A stretch of 64,000 nucleotides of DNA from Microbacterium sp. T2.11-28 (lineage in GTDB: Bacteria > Actinomycetota > Actinomycetes > Actinomycetales > Microbacteriaceae), in contig NZ_CATNHF010000001.1 in the NCBI RefSeq assembly GCF_950097975.1, positions 1-64,000 of the forward strand. Reading direction: 5' to 3'. The position numbers and the translations under genes were made by a program. The notes under the pieces are model-generated. The model worked only from the letters and a program-made list of their open reading frames with translations. It was not told the origin of the DNA and ran no database searches. Of this stretch, positions 53,453-61,908 are shown piece by piece (within the stretch, counting starts at the first letter, position 1; each line of letters starts with the position of its first letter).

Positions 53453-54708
53453 AGCTCGATCCCCTCGCCCTTGGCGCTCTCCGGAGCGGGCCCAGCCTCC
53501 ACCGGGTCGGCGCCCTCGTCGTAGAGCCCGAACCACTTCGCCGCGGTGTCCATGTCCTTGTCGCCGCGCCCCGACAGGCTGACGGCGATGACGGCGTCCG
53601 GACCGAGCTCGCGTCCGAGCCGCAGTGCGCCTGCCAGAGCGTGGGCGGACTCGATCGCGGGGATGATGCCCTCGGTGCGCGACAGCAGACGCAGCGCGTC
53701 CATCGCCTCGGTGTCGGTCGCGGGGATGTACTCCGCGCGTCCGATGTCCGCCAGCCAGGCGTGCTCGGGGCCGACACCGGGATAGTCCAGTCCCGCCGAG
53801 ATCGAGTGGGACTCGATGGTCTGGCCGTCCTCGTCCTGCAGCACGTAGGTCCGCGCACCGTGCAGGACGCCCGGGCGGCCGCGCTCGATGGACGCGGCGT
53901 GACGGGCGGTGTCCACGCCGTCGCCCGCCGCCTCGACGCCGTACAGCTTCACGCCCTCGTCGTCGAGGAACGCGTCGAACATCCCGATGGCGTTGGAGCC
54001 GCCGCCCACGCACGCGATCACGACGTCGGGGAGCGCTCCGGTCTCGTCGAGCAGCTGCTGGCGCGCCTCCTCGCTGATGATCTTCTGGAAGTCGCGCACC
54101 ATCGCCGGGAACGGGTGCGGTCCGGCGGCCGTGCCGAAGATGTAGTTCGTGTGCTCGACCGAGGCCACCCAGTCGCGGTACGCGTCGTTGATCGCGTCCT
54201 TGAGGGTGCGCGAGCCCGTGGTCACGGGGATCACCTCGGCGCCGAGCAGACGCATGCGCGCCACGTTGAGGGCCTGACGCTGCGTGTCGACCTCGCCCAT
54301 GTAGATCGTGCAGTCGAAGCCGAAAAGCGCCGCCGCCGTCGCGGTCGCCACGCCGTGCTGGCCGGCGCCCGTCTCGGCGATCACGCGGGTCTTGCCCAGG
54401 CGCCGGGTGAGCAGCGCCTGCCCGAGGACGTTGTTGATCTTGTGCGAGCCGGTGTGATTGAGATCCTCGCGCTTGAGGAAGATGCGCGCACCGCCGGCGT
54501 GCTCCGCGAAGCGCGGCACCTCCGTCAGCGGCGACGGGCGACCCGCGTAGGAGCGCAGCAGCCGGCGGAACTCGGCGTCGAACTCCGGATCCGCCTTGGC
54601 CGCGTCGTACTCCGCGGTCAGCTCGTCGATCGCCGCGATCAGGGACTCGGGCATGAAGCGTCCGCCGAAGTCGCCGAAGAACGGTCCGTGCGTGTCACGC
54701 AGGCTCAT
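53449..54708 (-). CDS. trpB: Tryptophan synthase beta chain
   Basis: 419 residues. It joins indole and serine to make tryptophan using pyridoxal phosphate. [17 protein letters not shown] carries the PLP-binding Lys; [12 protein letters not shown] and [12 protein letters not shown] bind the substrate carboxylate and PLP phosphate. The C-terminus is extended by an acidic tail. ATG overlaps the trpC stop by 4 nt and its stop overlaps the trpA start. Confidence 0.97.
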   Translation of the reverse strand: MSLRDTHGPFFGDFGGRFMPESLIAAIDELTAEYDAAKADPEFDAEFRRLLRSYAGRPSPLTEVPRFAEHAGGARIFLKREDLNHTGSHKINNVLGQALLTRRLGKTRVIAETGAGQHGVATATAAALFGFDCTIYMGEVDTQRQALNVARMRLLGAEVIPVTTGSRTLKDAINDAYRDWVASVEHTNYIFGTAAGPHPFPAMVRDFQKIISEEARQQLLDETGALPDVVIACVGGGSNAIGMFDAFLDDEGVKLYGVEAAGDGVDTARHAASIERGRPGVLHGARTYVLQDEDGQTIESHSISAGLDYPGVGPEHAWLADIGRAEYIPATDTEAMDALRLLSRTEGIIPAIESAHALAGALRLGRELGPDAVIAVSLSGRGDKDMDTAAKWFGLYDEGADPVEAGPAPESAKGEGIEL

Positions 54709-55514
54709 GTCGAGGTGCTCCGCTCGCTCGATGCATCGTTCGCGCCCGCTTCCAGGAACGCGTGCAGGGTGGTGACGGGGTCGCTGGTGACCAGCGCCTC
54801 GCCGATGAGGACCACGTCGGCGCCCGCGGCACGGTAATGGGCGACGTCGTCGGGGGTGAGGACCGCCGACTCGGCGATCTTGATCGCATCCCGCGGCAGG
54901 TCGTCGTGGAGTCGTCCGAACAGGTCGCGGTCGAGCTCGAAGGTGGAGAGGTCGCGGGCGTTCACGCCGATGAGCGCGGCGCCGAGGTCGGCCGCGCGGA
55001 GCACCTCGTCCCGCGAGTGCGTCTCGACCAGCGGGGTCATCCCGAGCTCGAGGACGAGAGCGTGCAGCTCCTGCAGCAGAGGCTGCTCGAGCGCGGCGAC
55101 GATGAGGAGCACGAGGTCGGCGCCGGACGCGCGGGCCTCGAGCACCTGATACGGGGTCGCGATGAAGTCCTTGCGCAGCACGGGCAGCTCCACCCGGGCG
55201 CGGACGGCCTCGAGGTCGGCGAGGCTCCCATTGAACCGGCGGCCCTCGGTGAGCACGGAGATGGCGGATGCCCCGCCCTGCTCGTAGCGCGCGGCCTGCA
55301 GTGCCGGATTGGGGATCTCGGCGAGATGGCCGCGCGAGGGGCTGGCGCGCTTGACCTCCGCGATGATCTTGACGCGGTCGGCAGGCGCCAGCGCGCTCAG
55401 CGCATCGCGCGCGGGCTCCTGGGCGAGGGCGGCGCGCTCGACGTCGGCCAGCGGCCGTCCCGCGGCGCGTGCCTCGGCATCCTCCACCGCGCCGGCCGTG
55501 AGGTCGGCGAGCAC
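54705..55514 (-). CDS. trpC: Indole-3-glycerol phosphate synthase
   Basis: 269-residue TIM barrel without a fused trp[17 protein letters not shown] contains the catalytic Lys and the phosphate contacts; [19 protein letters not shown] and [15 protein letters not shown] follow, then [13 protein letters not shown]. It converts CdRP to indole-3-glycerol phosphate. In actinobacteria the TrpF step is done by the HisA/PriA isomerase, so the lack of trpF nearby is expected. GTG start, 1 nt after the upstream small gene. Confidence 0.95.
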   Translation of the reverse strand: MLADLTAGAVEDAEARAAGRPLADVERAALAQEPARDALSALAPADRVKIIAEVKRASPSRGHLAEIPNPALQAARYEQGGASAISVLTEGRRFNGSLADLEAVRARVELPVLRKDFIATPYQVLEARASGADLVLLIVAALEQPLLQELHALVLELGMTPLVETHSRDEVLRAADLGAALIGVNARDLSTFELDRDLFGRLHDDLPRDAIKIAESAVLTPDDVAHYRAAGADVVLIGEALVTSDPVTTLHAFLEAGANDASSERSTST

Positions 55515-55515
55515 G

Positions 55516-55746
55516 TCAGTGCTGCTTCGACGTGTACTTGGACCCGTTCACGCCGTAGCCGGCCCTCGCGAGAGCCCAGCCCGTGAGGGCGCCCACGATC
55601 GTGAGGCCGACGCAGATCCACACGAGGACCGGCATCTCGAGGAAGAAGAACAGGGTGCCCAGCGCGATCGCGACGAGCATGATCACGACCGCCGTCCAGG
55701 CGGCCGGGGAGTGTCCGTGGCCGGGGTCGTCGACGGAATTGCTCAT
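55516..55746 (-). CDS. HGxxPAAW family small membrane protein
   Basis: 76 residues with the name-giving N-terminal motif GHGHSPAAWTAVV, two membrane helices (AVVIMLVAIALGTLFFF; VLVWICVGLTIVGALTGWAL) and a short basic tail. The family is almost always encoded between the Trp-associated membrane protein and trpC in actinobacteria; function unknown. It is 1 nt from trpC, so it is surely part of the trp operon. Confidence 0.88.
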   Translation of the reverse strand: MSNSVDDPGHGHSPAAWTAVVIMLVAIALGTLFFFLEMPVLVWICVGLTIVGALTGWALARAGYGVNGSKYTSKQH

Positions 55747-55835
55747 GGTTCTCCTTCGCGTGCGGGTCGCTGCGACCAGTCTAGCGGGCGGTCCCCAGGG
55801 GTCCGGTACGGCGCGGGAGCCGGTGGGGCGCGGTG

Positions 55836-56471
55836 TCAGGCGGTCGGATCGTCGCCGCGGGACAGGTCGTCCCACGAGTCGATGGCATCGTGCGGGCGCG
55901 ACGCGGCAGGGCGGTCGGAGCTCCCCGCTCGGCCGGCGCGCGCACCCGCACGGGCCGGTGCCTCGGCACCGTCGGTCCGGTAGCGACGGCCCGCCCCCGG
56001 CCAGCGGTGGGCCGTCAGGACGGTCGTCGCTCCCCCGGCCGCGATCGCGAGCGAGGCGACCACGGTGACGACGGGCCACGGCGTGATCGCGATGTGGTCG
56101 ATGAGCGCGCGCACCGTGGTCTCCCCCGCCAGACCGGTGGCCTCGGTGACCGACGCGGCGACGGCGTCGACGGGGCGCTCCAGGGCCACGCGCAGTGCGC
56201 CGAAGCCGAGGACTCCCCCGATCGCGACGGCGAGCACCCCGAAGACGTGGCGCAGGACGGGGCCGATGATCGACAGCGCCAGCCCCAGGGCGAGTGCTGC
56301 GAGGCTGAGCGGCGCCAGCAGCGCCAGCGCCGAGGCGCCGGGCACCGGGAGCGGCGCCGTCGTCGCCCCCCGGAGGGACACGTCGAGCCAGGTCTGCGTG
56401 GACGCGATCAGCGCGAGCGCGCCGCCGCCGAGCACGGTCAGGACGCTGAGTGAGCGGAGGCGACGGGTCAT
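55836..56471 (-). CDS. Trp biosynthesis-associated membrane protein
   Basis: 211 residues, four membrane helices ([76 protein letters not shown]) with an extracytoplasmic loop containing TQTWLDV after helix 1, then a disordered Arg/Ala-rich tail. The family is named for its position in actinobacterial trp operons and has no known activity. ATG overlaps the hisI stop by 4 nt; in many relatives trpE sits between these two genes. Confidence 0.85.
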   Translation of the reverse strand: MTRRLRSLSVLTVLGGGALALIASTQTWLDVSLRGATTAPLPVPGASALALLAPLSLAALALGLALSIIGPVLRHVFGVLAVAIGGVLGFGALRVALERPVDAVAASVTEATGLAGETTVRALIDHIAITPWPVVTVVASLAIAAGGATTVLTAHRWPGAGRRYRTDGAEAPARAGARAGRAGSSDRPAASRPHDAIDSWDDLSRGDDPTA

Positions 56472-56833
56472 GCGTCGCCGATCGCGGGGTGCAGGTCGTC
56501 GGCGTCGAAGCACGTCCGGTCGCCGGTGTGGCACGCCGCGCCGACCTGGTCGACCGCGATGAGGAGGGTGTCCCCGTCGCAGTCGAGCCGCGCGCCCTTG
56601 ACGAGCTGGATGTGGCCCGAGGTGTCGCCCTTGCGCCAGTACTCCTGGCGTGAGCGCGACCAGAAGGTCACCCGGCCGGTGGTCAGCGTGCGCCGCAGCG
56701 CCTCGTCGTCCATCCAGCCGAGCATGAGGACCTCGCGGGTGTCGTACTGCTGGATGATGGCCGGCACGAGGCCGTCGGCCGTGAAGGCGACGCGGTCCAG
56801 CACTGTCGCGATGTCGAGCGGAGCATCGGTCAT
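56468..56833 (-). CDS. hisI: Phosphoribosyl-AMP cyclohydrolase
   Basis: 121-residue single-domain HisI, third step of histidine synthesis. Zinc ligands are in RLDCDGDT and [19 protein letters not shown] is a conserved substrate loop. Not fused to HisE, which has its own gene at 58.5 kb. Overlaps hisF upstream and the Trp-associated membrane gene downstream by 4 nt each. Confidence 0.96.
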   Translation of the reverse strand: MTDAPLDIATVLDRVAFTADGLVPAIIQQYDTREVLMLGWMDDEALRRTLTTGRVTFWSRSRQEYWRKGDTSGHIQLVKGARLDCDGDTLLIAVDQVGAACHTGDRTCFDADDLHPAIGDA

Positions 56834-57594
56834 GCGCGCACCTCGATCCCCTCGGCGCGCAGCGCGCCCTTGACGTCGCCGATCGTGAGCTGACCGGAGT
56901 GGAACACCGACGCCGCGAGGACGGCATCGGCGCCGGCCTCGATCGCCGGGGCGAAATGCTCGGCCGCCCCCGCACCGCCGGAGGCGATGACCGGGACGGA
57001 GGACAGCTCCCGCATGAGTGCGACGAGCTCGAGGTCGAAGCCGTCCTTCGTGCCGTCGGCGTCGATCGAGTTGACGAGCAGCTCGCCGGCGCCCCGGTCG
57101 ATCGCCTCCCGCGCCCAGGCCAGGGCATCCAGCGTCGTGAGGGTGCGGCCGCCGTGGGTGGTCACGACGAACCCGGATTCGGTGCCGGGAGCGCGCTTGA
57201 CGTCGAGGGACAGCACGAGCACCTGCGCGCCGAAGCGGTCGGCGATCTCGTCGACCAGCTGCGGGCGGGCGATGGCCGCCGAGTTCACGCCCACCTTGTC
57301 GGCGCCGACGCCGAGCAGGCGCGCGACGTCGTCAGCGGATCTGACCCCGCCGCCGACGGTGAGGGGGATGAAGACCTCCTCCGCCGTCCGGCGGACCACG
57401 TCGTAGGTCGTGGACCGGTCGTCCACCGTGGCGGTGACGTCGAGGAAGGTGAGCTCGTCGGCGCCCTGGTCGAAGTACCGGCGCGCGAGTTCGACCGGGT
57501 CGCCCATCTCGCGGAGGTTCTCGAAGTTGACGCCCTTGACGACTCTGCCGTCCTTGACGTCCAGGCAGGGGATGACGCGGCGGGCCAGCGACAT
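56830..57594 (-). CDS. hisF: Imidazole glycerol phosphate synthase cyclase subunit
   Basis: 254-residue TIM barrel. [16 protein letters not shown] carries the first catalytic Asp; VLSLDVKR the second; phosphate sites are in [13 protein letters not shown] and [12 protein letters not shown]. It works with the amidotransferase HisH, which is not in this window. ATG shares one base with the hisG stop (TGATG). Confidence 0.96.
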   Translation of the reverse strand: MSLARRVIPCLDVKDGRVVKGVNFENLREMGDPVELARRYFDQGADELTFLDVTATVDDRSTTYDVVRRTAEEVFIPLTVGGGVRSADDVARLLGVGADKVGVNSAAIARPQLVDEIADRFGAQVLVLSLDVKRAPGTESGFVVTTHGGRTLTTLDALAWAREAIDRGAGELLVNSIDADGTKDGFDLELVALMRELSSVPVIASGGAGAAEHFAPAIEAGADAVLAASVFHSGQLTIGDVKGALRAEGIEVRA

Positions 57595-58436
57595 CAGAGC
57601 CTCGCGTTGTGGATGGCGGTCACGAGGATCGCGCGCGCGCCGATCGCGTACAGCGCGTCCATGACCTGGTTGACGGTCTTGCGCGGGCTCATCACCCGCA
57701 CCGCCACCCAGGCGGGGTCGCGCAGCGGGGAGATGGTCGGCGACTCGATGCCGGGGGCGATGGCGACGGCCGCGTCGACGAGGTCGGCGGGCAGGTCGTA
57801 GTCGATCAGCACATACTGGCGGGCCACCATCACGCCGCGCAGCCGCCGCAGCAGGATGTCGGTGCCCTCCGCCTCGACCGGCGCGCCGATCAGCACCGCC
57901 TCGGACTCCAGGAGCACCGGGCCGAAGATCTCCAGGCCGGCCTGCTTGAGCGTCGTCCCCGTGGACACGACGTCCGCCACCGCGTCGGCGACGCCCAGCT
58001 CGACGGCCGACTCGACGGCCCCGTCGAGCGGGACCAGGTCGACGGCCACGCCGTGCTCGTCGAGGTACGCGTCCACGAGCCCCGGATACGCCGTCGCCAC
58101 CCGCACCCCGTCGAGGTCGCTCAGCTCGTGGAAGCGACCGGGAGGGCCGGCGAAGCGGAAGGTGGAGCCGCCGAAGCCGAGCTTCTCGATCTCGCGTGCC
58201 CCCGGCATGCGCGCGTCGAGCAGGAGGTCGCGGCCGGTGATGCCCACGTGGAGTGCGCCGGAGCCCACGTAGGTGGCGATGTCCTTCGGGCGCAGGTAGA
58301 AGAACTCGACCTCGTTGACGGGGTCGATGACGTGGAGGTCCTTGGGATCGCGTCGGCCGGTGTACCCGGCTTCGGTGAGCATGTCGGTCGCGGTCTCGGC
58401 CAGCGATCCCTTGTTCGGCACGGCGATTCGCAGCAT
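57594..58436 (-). CDS. hisG: ATP phosphoribosyltransferase (long form)
   Basis: 280 residues: two catalytic lobes ([38 protein letters not shown] with the PRPP-binding loop) and a C-terminal regulatory domain of ~75 residues ([36 protein letters not shown]), the histidine-binding module of the long form. It makes the committed step of histidine synthesis and is expected to be feedback inhibited. The upstream leader holds short tandem repeats. Confidence 0.95.
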   Translation of the reverse strand: MLRIAVPNKGSLAETATDMLTEAGYTGRRDPKDLHVIDPVNEVEFFYLRPKDIATYVGSGALHVGITGRDLLLDARMPGAREIEKLGFGGSTFRFAGPPGRFHELSDLDGVRVATAYPGLVDAYLDEHGVAVDLVPLDGAVESAVELGVADAVADVVSTGTTLKQAGLEIFGPVLLESEAVLIGAPVEAEGTDILLRRLRGVMVARQYVLIDYDLPADLVDAAVAIAPGIESPTISPLRDPAWVAVRVMSPRKTVNQVMDALYAIGARAILVTAIHNARL

Positions 58437-58450
58437 GGTGCAGGACTTTC

Positions 58451-58501
58451 GGTGTCTCGTAGCTCTCGGTCTCTCGGAGCTCTCAGTGTCTCGGAACGTG
58501 T
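58451..58501. repeat. Three 17-bp imperfect tandem repeats in the hisE-hisG gap
   Basis: Units of the form GGTGTCTCGTAGCTCTC begin at 58451, 58468 and 58485; the third diverges at its end. Each contains AGCTCTC or a variant. They lie in the leader of hisG, 16-60 nt before its start, and could fold into alternative RNA stems. Confidence 0.5.
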
Positions 58502-58524
58502 CGTCGTTCAGGGCGGAGGCGAGC

Positions 58525-58788
58525 TCAGAGATGTCGGTAGACGTCCTCGGGGGCGAGGCCCTTCGCGAGCATGAGCACCTGCAGGTGGTAGAGCAGCTGC
58601 GAAATCTCCTCGGCCGTCTCGACGTCGGACTGGTACTCGGCGGCCATCCACACCTCGGCGGCCTCCTCGACGATCTTCTTCCCGATCGCGTGCACGCCGG
58701 CGTCGAGCTGCGCGACGGTGCCCGAGCCCTCGGGACGCGTCGCGGCGATCTCGGTGAGCTCGGCGAACAGGGCGTCGAAGGTCTTCAC
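58525..58788 (-). CDS. hisE: Phosphoribosyl-ATP pyrophosphatase
   Basis: 87 residues, all-alpha NTP pyrophosphatase fold. The metal-binding [11 protein letters not shown] helix and the C-terminal [19 protein letters not shown] are conserved. It is the second enzyme of histidine synthesis and is separated from hisI as usual in actinobacteria. GTG start 6 nt after TAGCCT; the spacer reads GGAGGG. Confidence 0.95.
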   Translation of the reverse strand: MKTFDALFAELTEIAATRPEGSGTVAQLDAGVHAIGKKIVEEAAEVWMAAEYQSDVETAEEISQLLYHLQVLMLAKGLAPEDVYRHL

Positions 58789-58794
58789 CCCTCC

Positions 58795-58800
58795 AGGCTA
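58795..58800 (-). promoter_or_regulatory. -10 box of leaderless hisE promoter
   Basis: TAGCCT on the minus strand ends 6 nt before the GTG at 58788. Confidence 0.4.
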
Positions 58801-58843
58801 CCGGTCCCGGCCGGGCGCCGGTGCGTGGCGGGATCCGGCGGCG

Positions 58844-59515
58844 TCAGTGCCGGTGCGCCGCCGCGACCCCGCGGAGCGCGGCGATCGCCTGACCCGGGTC
58901 GTCGGCGCCGAACACCGCCGACCCCGCCACGAAGGTGTCGGCTCCCGCCTCGGCCGCCTGCGCGATCGTCGACTCCGCGATCCCGCCGTCGACCTGGAGC
59001 CAGACCTGGGAGCCGCGGCGTCGTGCCTCGTCGCTCAGCCGGGCCAGCTTGGGCATCTGGTCCGCCATGAAGGACTGGCCGCCGAAACCCGGCTCGACCG
59101 TCATGACGAGGATCTGATCGAACTCGTCGAGCACGTCGAACAGCCCGTCGACCGGCGTCGCCGGCTTCACGGCGACGCCGGCGCGCGCGCCGATCTGCCG
59201 CAGCCGCCGCGCCAGCGCGACCGGGTCGGATGCCGCCTCCAGGTGGAAGGTGACCGACGCCGCGCCGATCTCGGCGTACCCGGGCGCCCACCGGTCGGGG
59301 TCGGTGATCATGAGGTGCACGTCCAGCGGGACCGGGCTGGTCGCCTGGATGCGCTCCACCATCTGCGGTCCGAAGGTGAGGTTGGGCACGAAGTGGTTGT
59401 CCATGACGTCGACGTGCACGAAGTCGGCCGTCGCGATGCGGGCGAGCTCGGCCTGCATGTTCACGAAATCGGCGGCGAGGATGCTGGGGTTGATGCGGAG
59501 GTCGTCGCCGGTCAC
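58844..59515 (-). CDS. rpe: Ribulose-phosphate 3-epimerase
   Basis: 223-residue TIM barrel of the pentose phosphate pathway. NPSILAADFVNM opens the barrel, VDVMDNHFVPNLTFG gives metal-binding His and Asp, VMTVEPGFGGQSFM and VDGGIAESTIAQA supply the remaining catalytic Asp and phosphate site. GTG start 7 nt after TAGGGT. Confidence 0.96.
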   Translation of the reverse strand: MTGDDLRINPSILAADFVNMQAELARIATADFVHVDVMDNHFVPNLTFGPQMVERIQATSPVPLDVHLMITDPDRWAPGYAEIGAASVTFHLEAASDPVALARRLRQIGARAGVAVKPATPVDGLFDVLDEFDQILVMTVEPGFGGQSFMADQMPKLARLSDEARRRGSQVWLQVDGGIAESTIAQAAEAGADTFVAGSAVFGADDPGQAIAALRGVAAAHRH

Positions 59516-59522
59516 GGGACCA

Positions 59523-59528
59523 CCCTAA
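59523..59528 (-). promoter_or_regulatory. -10 box of leaderless rpe promoter
   Basis: TAGGGT on the minus strand ends 7 nt before the GTG at 59515. Confidence 0.4.
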
Positions 59529-59561
59529 TCCGGTCTCGGACCCCGCGTCGTCGCGACGGGC

Positions 59562-60917
59562 TCAGCGGCGCCGCAGCAGCGAGATCGACATCGCATCCGT
59601 GCCGTGGCGGTGGGGCCACAGCTGCGCGCGCCCCGAACCGTCCGCCGGCGCGGCCAGGTCGATCGGTCCGCGGGACACGGACGCCACGACCGACCGCGCG
59701 TCGAGCTCCTCGAGGGAATCGCCCGCCGATCGCCGCACGTCGGCGACGATCGCCGCGGTCTCGGCCAGGTGCGGTGAGCAGGTGACGTACGCGACGACGC
59801 CGCCGGGCGCCAGGGCATCGACGGCGGCGCGCAGCAGGTCGCCCTGCAGCGCGGCGAGGTCGGGGACGTCGGCCGCCGTCTTGCGCCACCGCGCCTCGGG
59901 CCGGCGGCGGAGTGCGCCGAGGCCGGTGCACGGCGCGTCCACGAGGATGCGGTCGTACCGGCCGCGCCCGGCCCGCGTGCGGCCGTCCTCTTCGGACACG
60001 GGGACCGGGAGCGGCACGCCCGCGACGGAGTCGCGCACCAGCCCCGCGCGCGCCGGCGAGACCTCGTTGGCCTCGAGCAGCGCGCCTCGCGCGAGAGCCT
60101 CCGCGGCGAGCACGGCGGTCTTCCCCCCGGGCCCCGCGCACAGATCCAGCCAGCGCTCTCCGGGGCGCGGCGGGGCGGCGCGGGTCAGGGCGAGCGCCGC
60201 CAGCTGCGAGCCCTCGTCCTGCACGCGGATGCGTCCGCCCGCCTGCTCGACGACCGGCGCGGGGTCTCCCCCGCCCAGCCGGAAGCCGATCGGCGAGTAG
60301 ACGGTCGGGGTGCGCCCGTCCGGGATCTCGGCGAGCCCGGGAAGGGCGGCCATCGTGACGCCCGGGGCGACGTTGTCGGCCTCGAGCAGCGCGGTCAGCT
60401 CGTCGGCGCGCCCCTCCGCTGCCAGCGCTCGCCGGAAGGCGCGGATGACCCACACCGGGTGGGCGTGGCGCAGCGCGAGGCGCTCGTCATCCGAGCGGGC
60501 CGTCTCGTCGAGCCGGGCGTACCACTGCTCCCCCGAGCGCTCCGACACACGCCGCAGCACGGCGTTCGCGAACTTGGAGGGCCCCGGGCCGGCCGCCGCG
60601 CGGACCTGCCGCACGGTCTCGTTGACGGCGGCGTGCGACGGGATCCGCATCGACACGAGCTGGTGGACGCCCAGGCGCAGCGCGTCGAGCACAGCCGGGT
60701 CGATGCGATCCACCTCGCGCTTCGCGGCCTCCGCGATGATGGCGTCGTAGGTGCCCTCCCGCCGTAGTGTGCCGTAGGCGAGCTCGGTCGCGAGTGCCGC
60801 ATCGGCCCCGCTCAGGCCGGCGCGTGCGATCTCGCGCGGGAGCAGCAGGTTGGCGTAGGCGTCCGATTCGTGGACGGCGCGGAGGGTGTCGTAGGCGACC
60901 CAGCGGGAGGAGCTCAC
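59562..60917 (-). CDS. rsmB: 16S rRNA m5C967 methyltransferase family protein (RsmB/Fmu)
   Basis: 451 residues. The N-terminal NusB-like helical domain (~1-140: WVAYDTLRAVHESDAYANLL, LATELAYGTLRREG, VNETVRQVR) is followed by the SAM-dependent catalytic domain: WLDLCAGPGGKTAVLAAEAL (motif I), VDAPCTGLGALRRRPEARW with one catalytic Cys, and YVTCSPHLAET with the second. The GTG start overlaps the fmt stop (GTGA), the classical fmt-rsmB pairing. Confidence 0.94.
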   Translation of the reverse strand: MSSSRWVAYDTLRAVHESDAYANLLLPREIARAGLSGADAALATELAYGTLRREGTYDAIIAEAAKREVDRIDPAVLDALRLGVHQLVSMRIPSHAAVNETVRQVRAAAGPGPSKFANAVLRRVSERSGEQWYARLDETARSDDERLALRHAHPVWVIRAFRRALAAEGRADELTALLEADNVAPGVTMAALPGLAEIPDGRTPTVYSPIGFRLGGGDPAPVVEQAGGRIRVQDEGSQLAALALTRAAPPRPGERWLDLCAGPGGKTAVLAAEALARGALLEANEVSPARAGLVRDSVAGVPLPVPVSEEDGRTRAGRGRYDRILVDAPCTGLGALRRRPEARWRKTAADVPDLAALQGDLLRAAVDALAPGGVVAYVTCSPHLAETAAIVADVRRSAGDSLEELDARSVVASVSRGPIDLAAPADGSGRAQLWPHRHGTDAMSISLLRRR

Positions 60918-61882
60918 GGGGCATGCTCCGTCCGGCCGGCGCCGGCCGCGGGCGCCTCCGGCCCCGTCCCGTCGGCCTGCAGCGCATCGACCCGGAGGCC
61001 GCGCCACCAGTCGGCTGCCGCCATGCGGCCCTTGCCGGCGGGCTGGACCTCGTCGAGCGCGACGGTGCCCGCGGAGGTGCCGACGACCACCGTGCGGTCG
61101 ATCAGCTCCAGCCGCCCCGGCGCGAGCGTGGCGTCGGGCCCGGGGCGGGCGGCGAGCACCTTCAGCCGCTGACCGCCGATGAGGGTATGGGCGCCCGGCT
61201 CCGGCGTGGTGCCGCGGAAGCGGTCCAGGACCTCGCGCGCGGGCGCGGTGAAGTCCAGGAGCCCGTCGGAAAGCGACAGCTTGGGCGCCAGGGTCGGCTC
61301 CCCCGTCTGCGGGACGGCCCGCGCCGTGCCGGCCGCGATGGCGTCGACGACGTCGCGCAGGAGGAGCGCCCCCTGCTCGGCGAGATCCGACAGGACCTGT
61401 CCCGCCGTGGCGGACTCCGGGACCTCGTAGCGGATCTCGCCGAAGACGTCGCCGGCGTCGAGAGCGGGGACGAGCTGGAACACGGCGGCGCCCGTGGTCC
61501 GGTCGCCCGCGATGAGGGCATGCTGCACCGGCGCCGCTCCGCGCCAGCGAGGGAGCAGGGAGAAGTGGAGGTTGATCCAGCCGTGGCGGGGCAGGGACAG
61601 CAGCGGCTCCCGGACCAGGCCGCCGTACGCCACGATCACGCCGAGGTCGGGACGGAGGGCGTCGACGGCCGACGTCGCGTCGGCGCCCAGCCGGTCCGCC
61701 TTGACGACCGGGAGGCCGCGCGCAGCCGCCGCCTCGGCCACCGGCGAAGGCGTGAGGACGCGCTTGCGGCCCTGCGGCGCATCGGTGCGGGTGACGACGC
61801 CGACCACGTCGTGCGAGGACTCGTCCAGTGCCCGCAGCGATGGCACCGCCGGAGCCGGGGTTCCGGCGAACACGATGCGCAT
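60914..61882 (-). CDS. fmt: Methionyl-tRNA formyltransferase
   Basis: 322 residues. RIVFAGTPAPAVPSLRAL starts the N-terminal catalytic domain; NLHFSLLPRWRGAAPVQ holds the catalytic Asn-x-His and the SLLP loop that binds folate, and the conserved Asp lies in TTGAAVFQLVPALDAGDVF. The C-terminal OB domain begins near residue 205. AGGA lies 5 nt before the ATG. It formylates initiator tRNA, consistent with canonical bacterial initiation. Confidence 0.95.
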   Translation of the reverse strand: MRIVFAGTPAPAVPSLRALDESSHDVVGVVTRTDAPQGRKRVLTPSPVAEAAAARGLPVVKADRLGADATSAVDALRPDLGVIVAYGGLVREPLLSLPRHGWINLHFSLLPRWRGAAPVQHALIAGDRTTGAAVFQLVPALDAGDVFGEIRYEVPESATAGQVLSDLAEQGALLLRDVVDAIAAGTARAVPQTGEPTLAPKLSLSDGLLDFTAPAREVLDRFRGTTPEPGAHTLIGGQRLKVLAARPGPDATLAPGRLELIDRTVVVGTSAGTVALDEVQPAGKGRMAAADWWRGLRVDALQADGTGPEAPAAGAGRTEHAP

Positions 61883-61908
61883 GGGGGTCCTGAAGGGAAA
61901 GGGGATGG

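Noticed and set aside
58451..58501. CRISPR array
   Set aside because: Units are 17 bp, contiguous and without spacers; no cas genes anywhere in the window.
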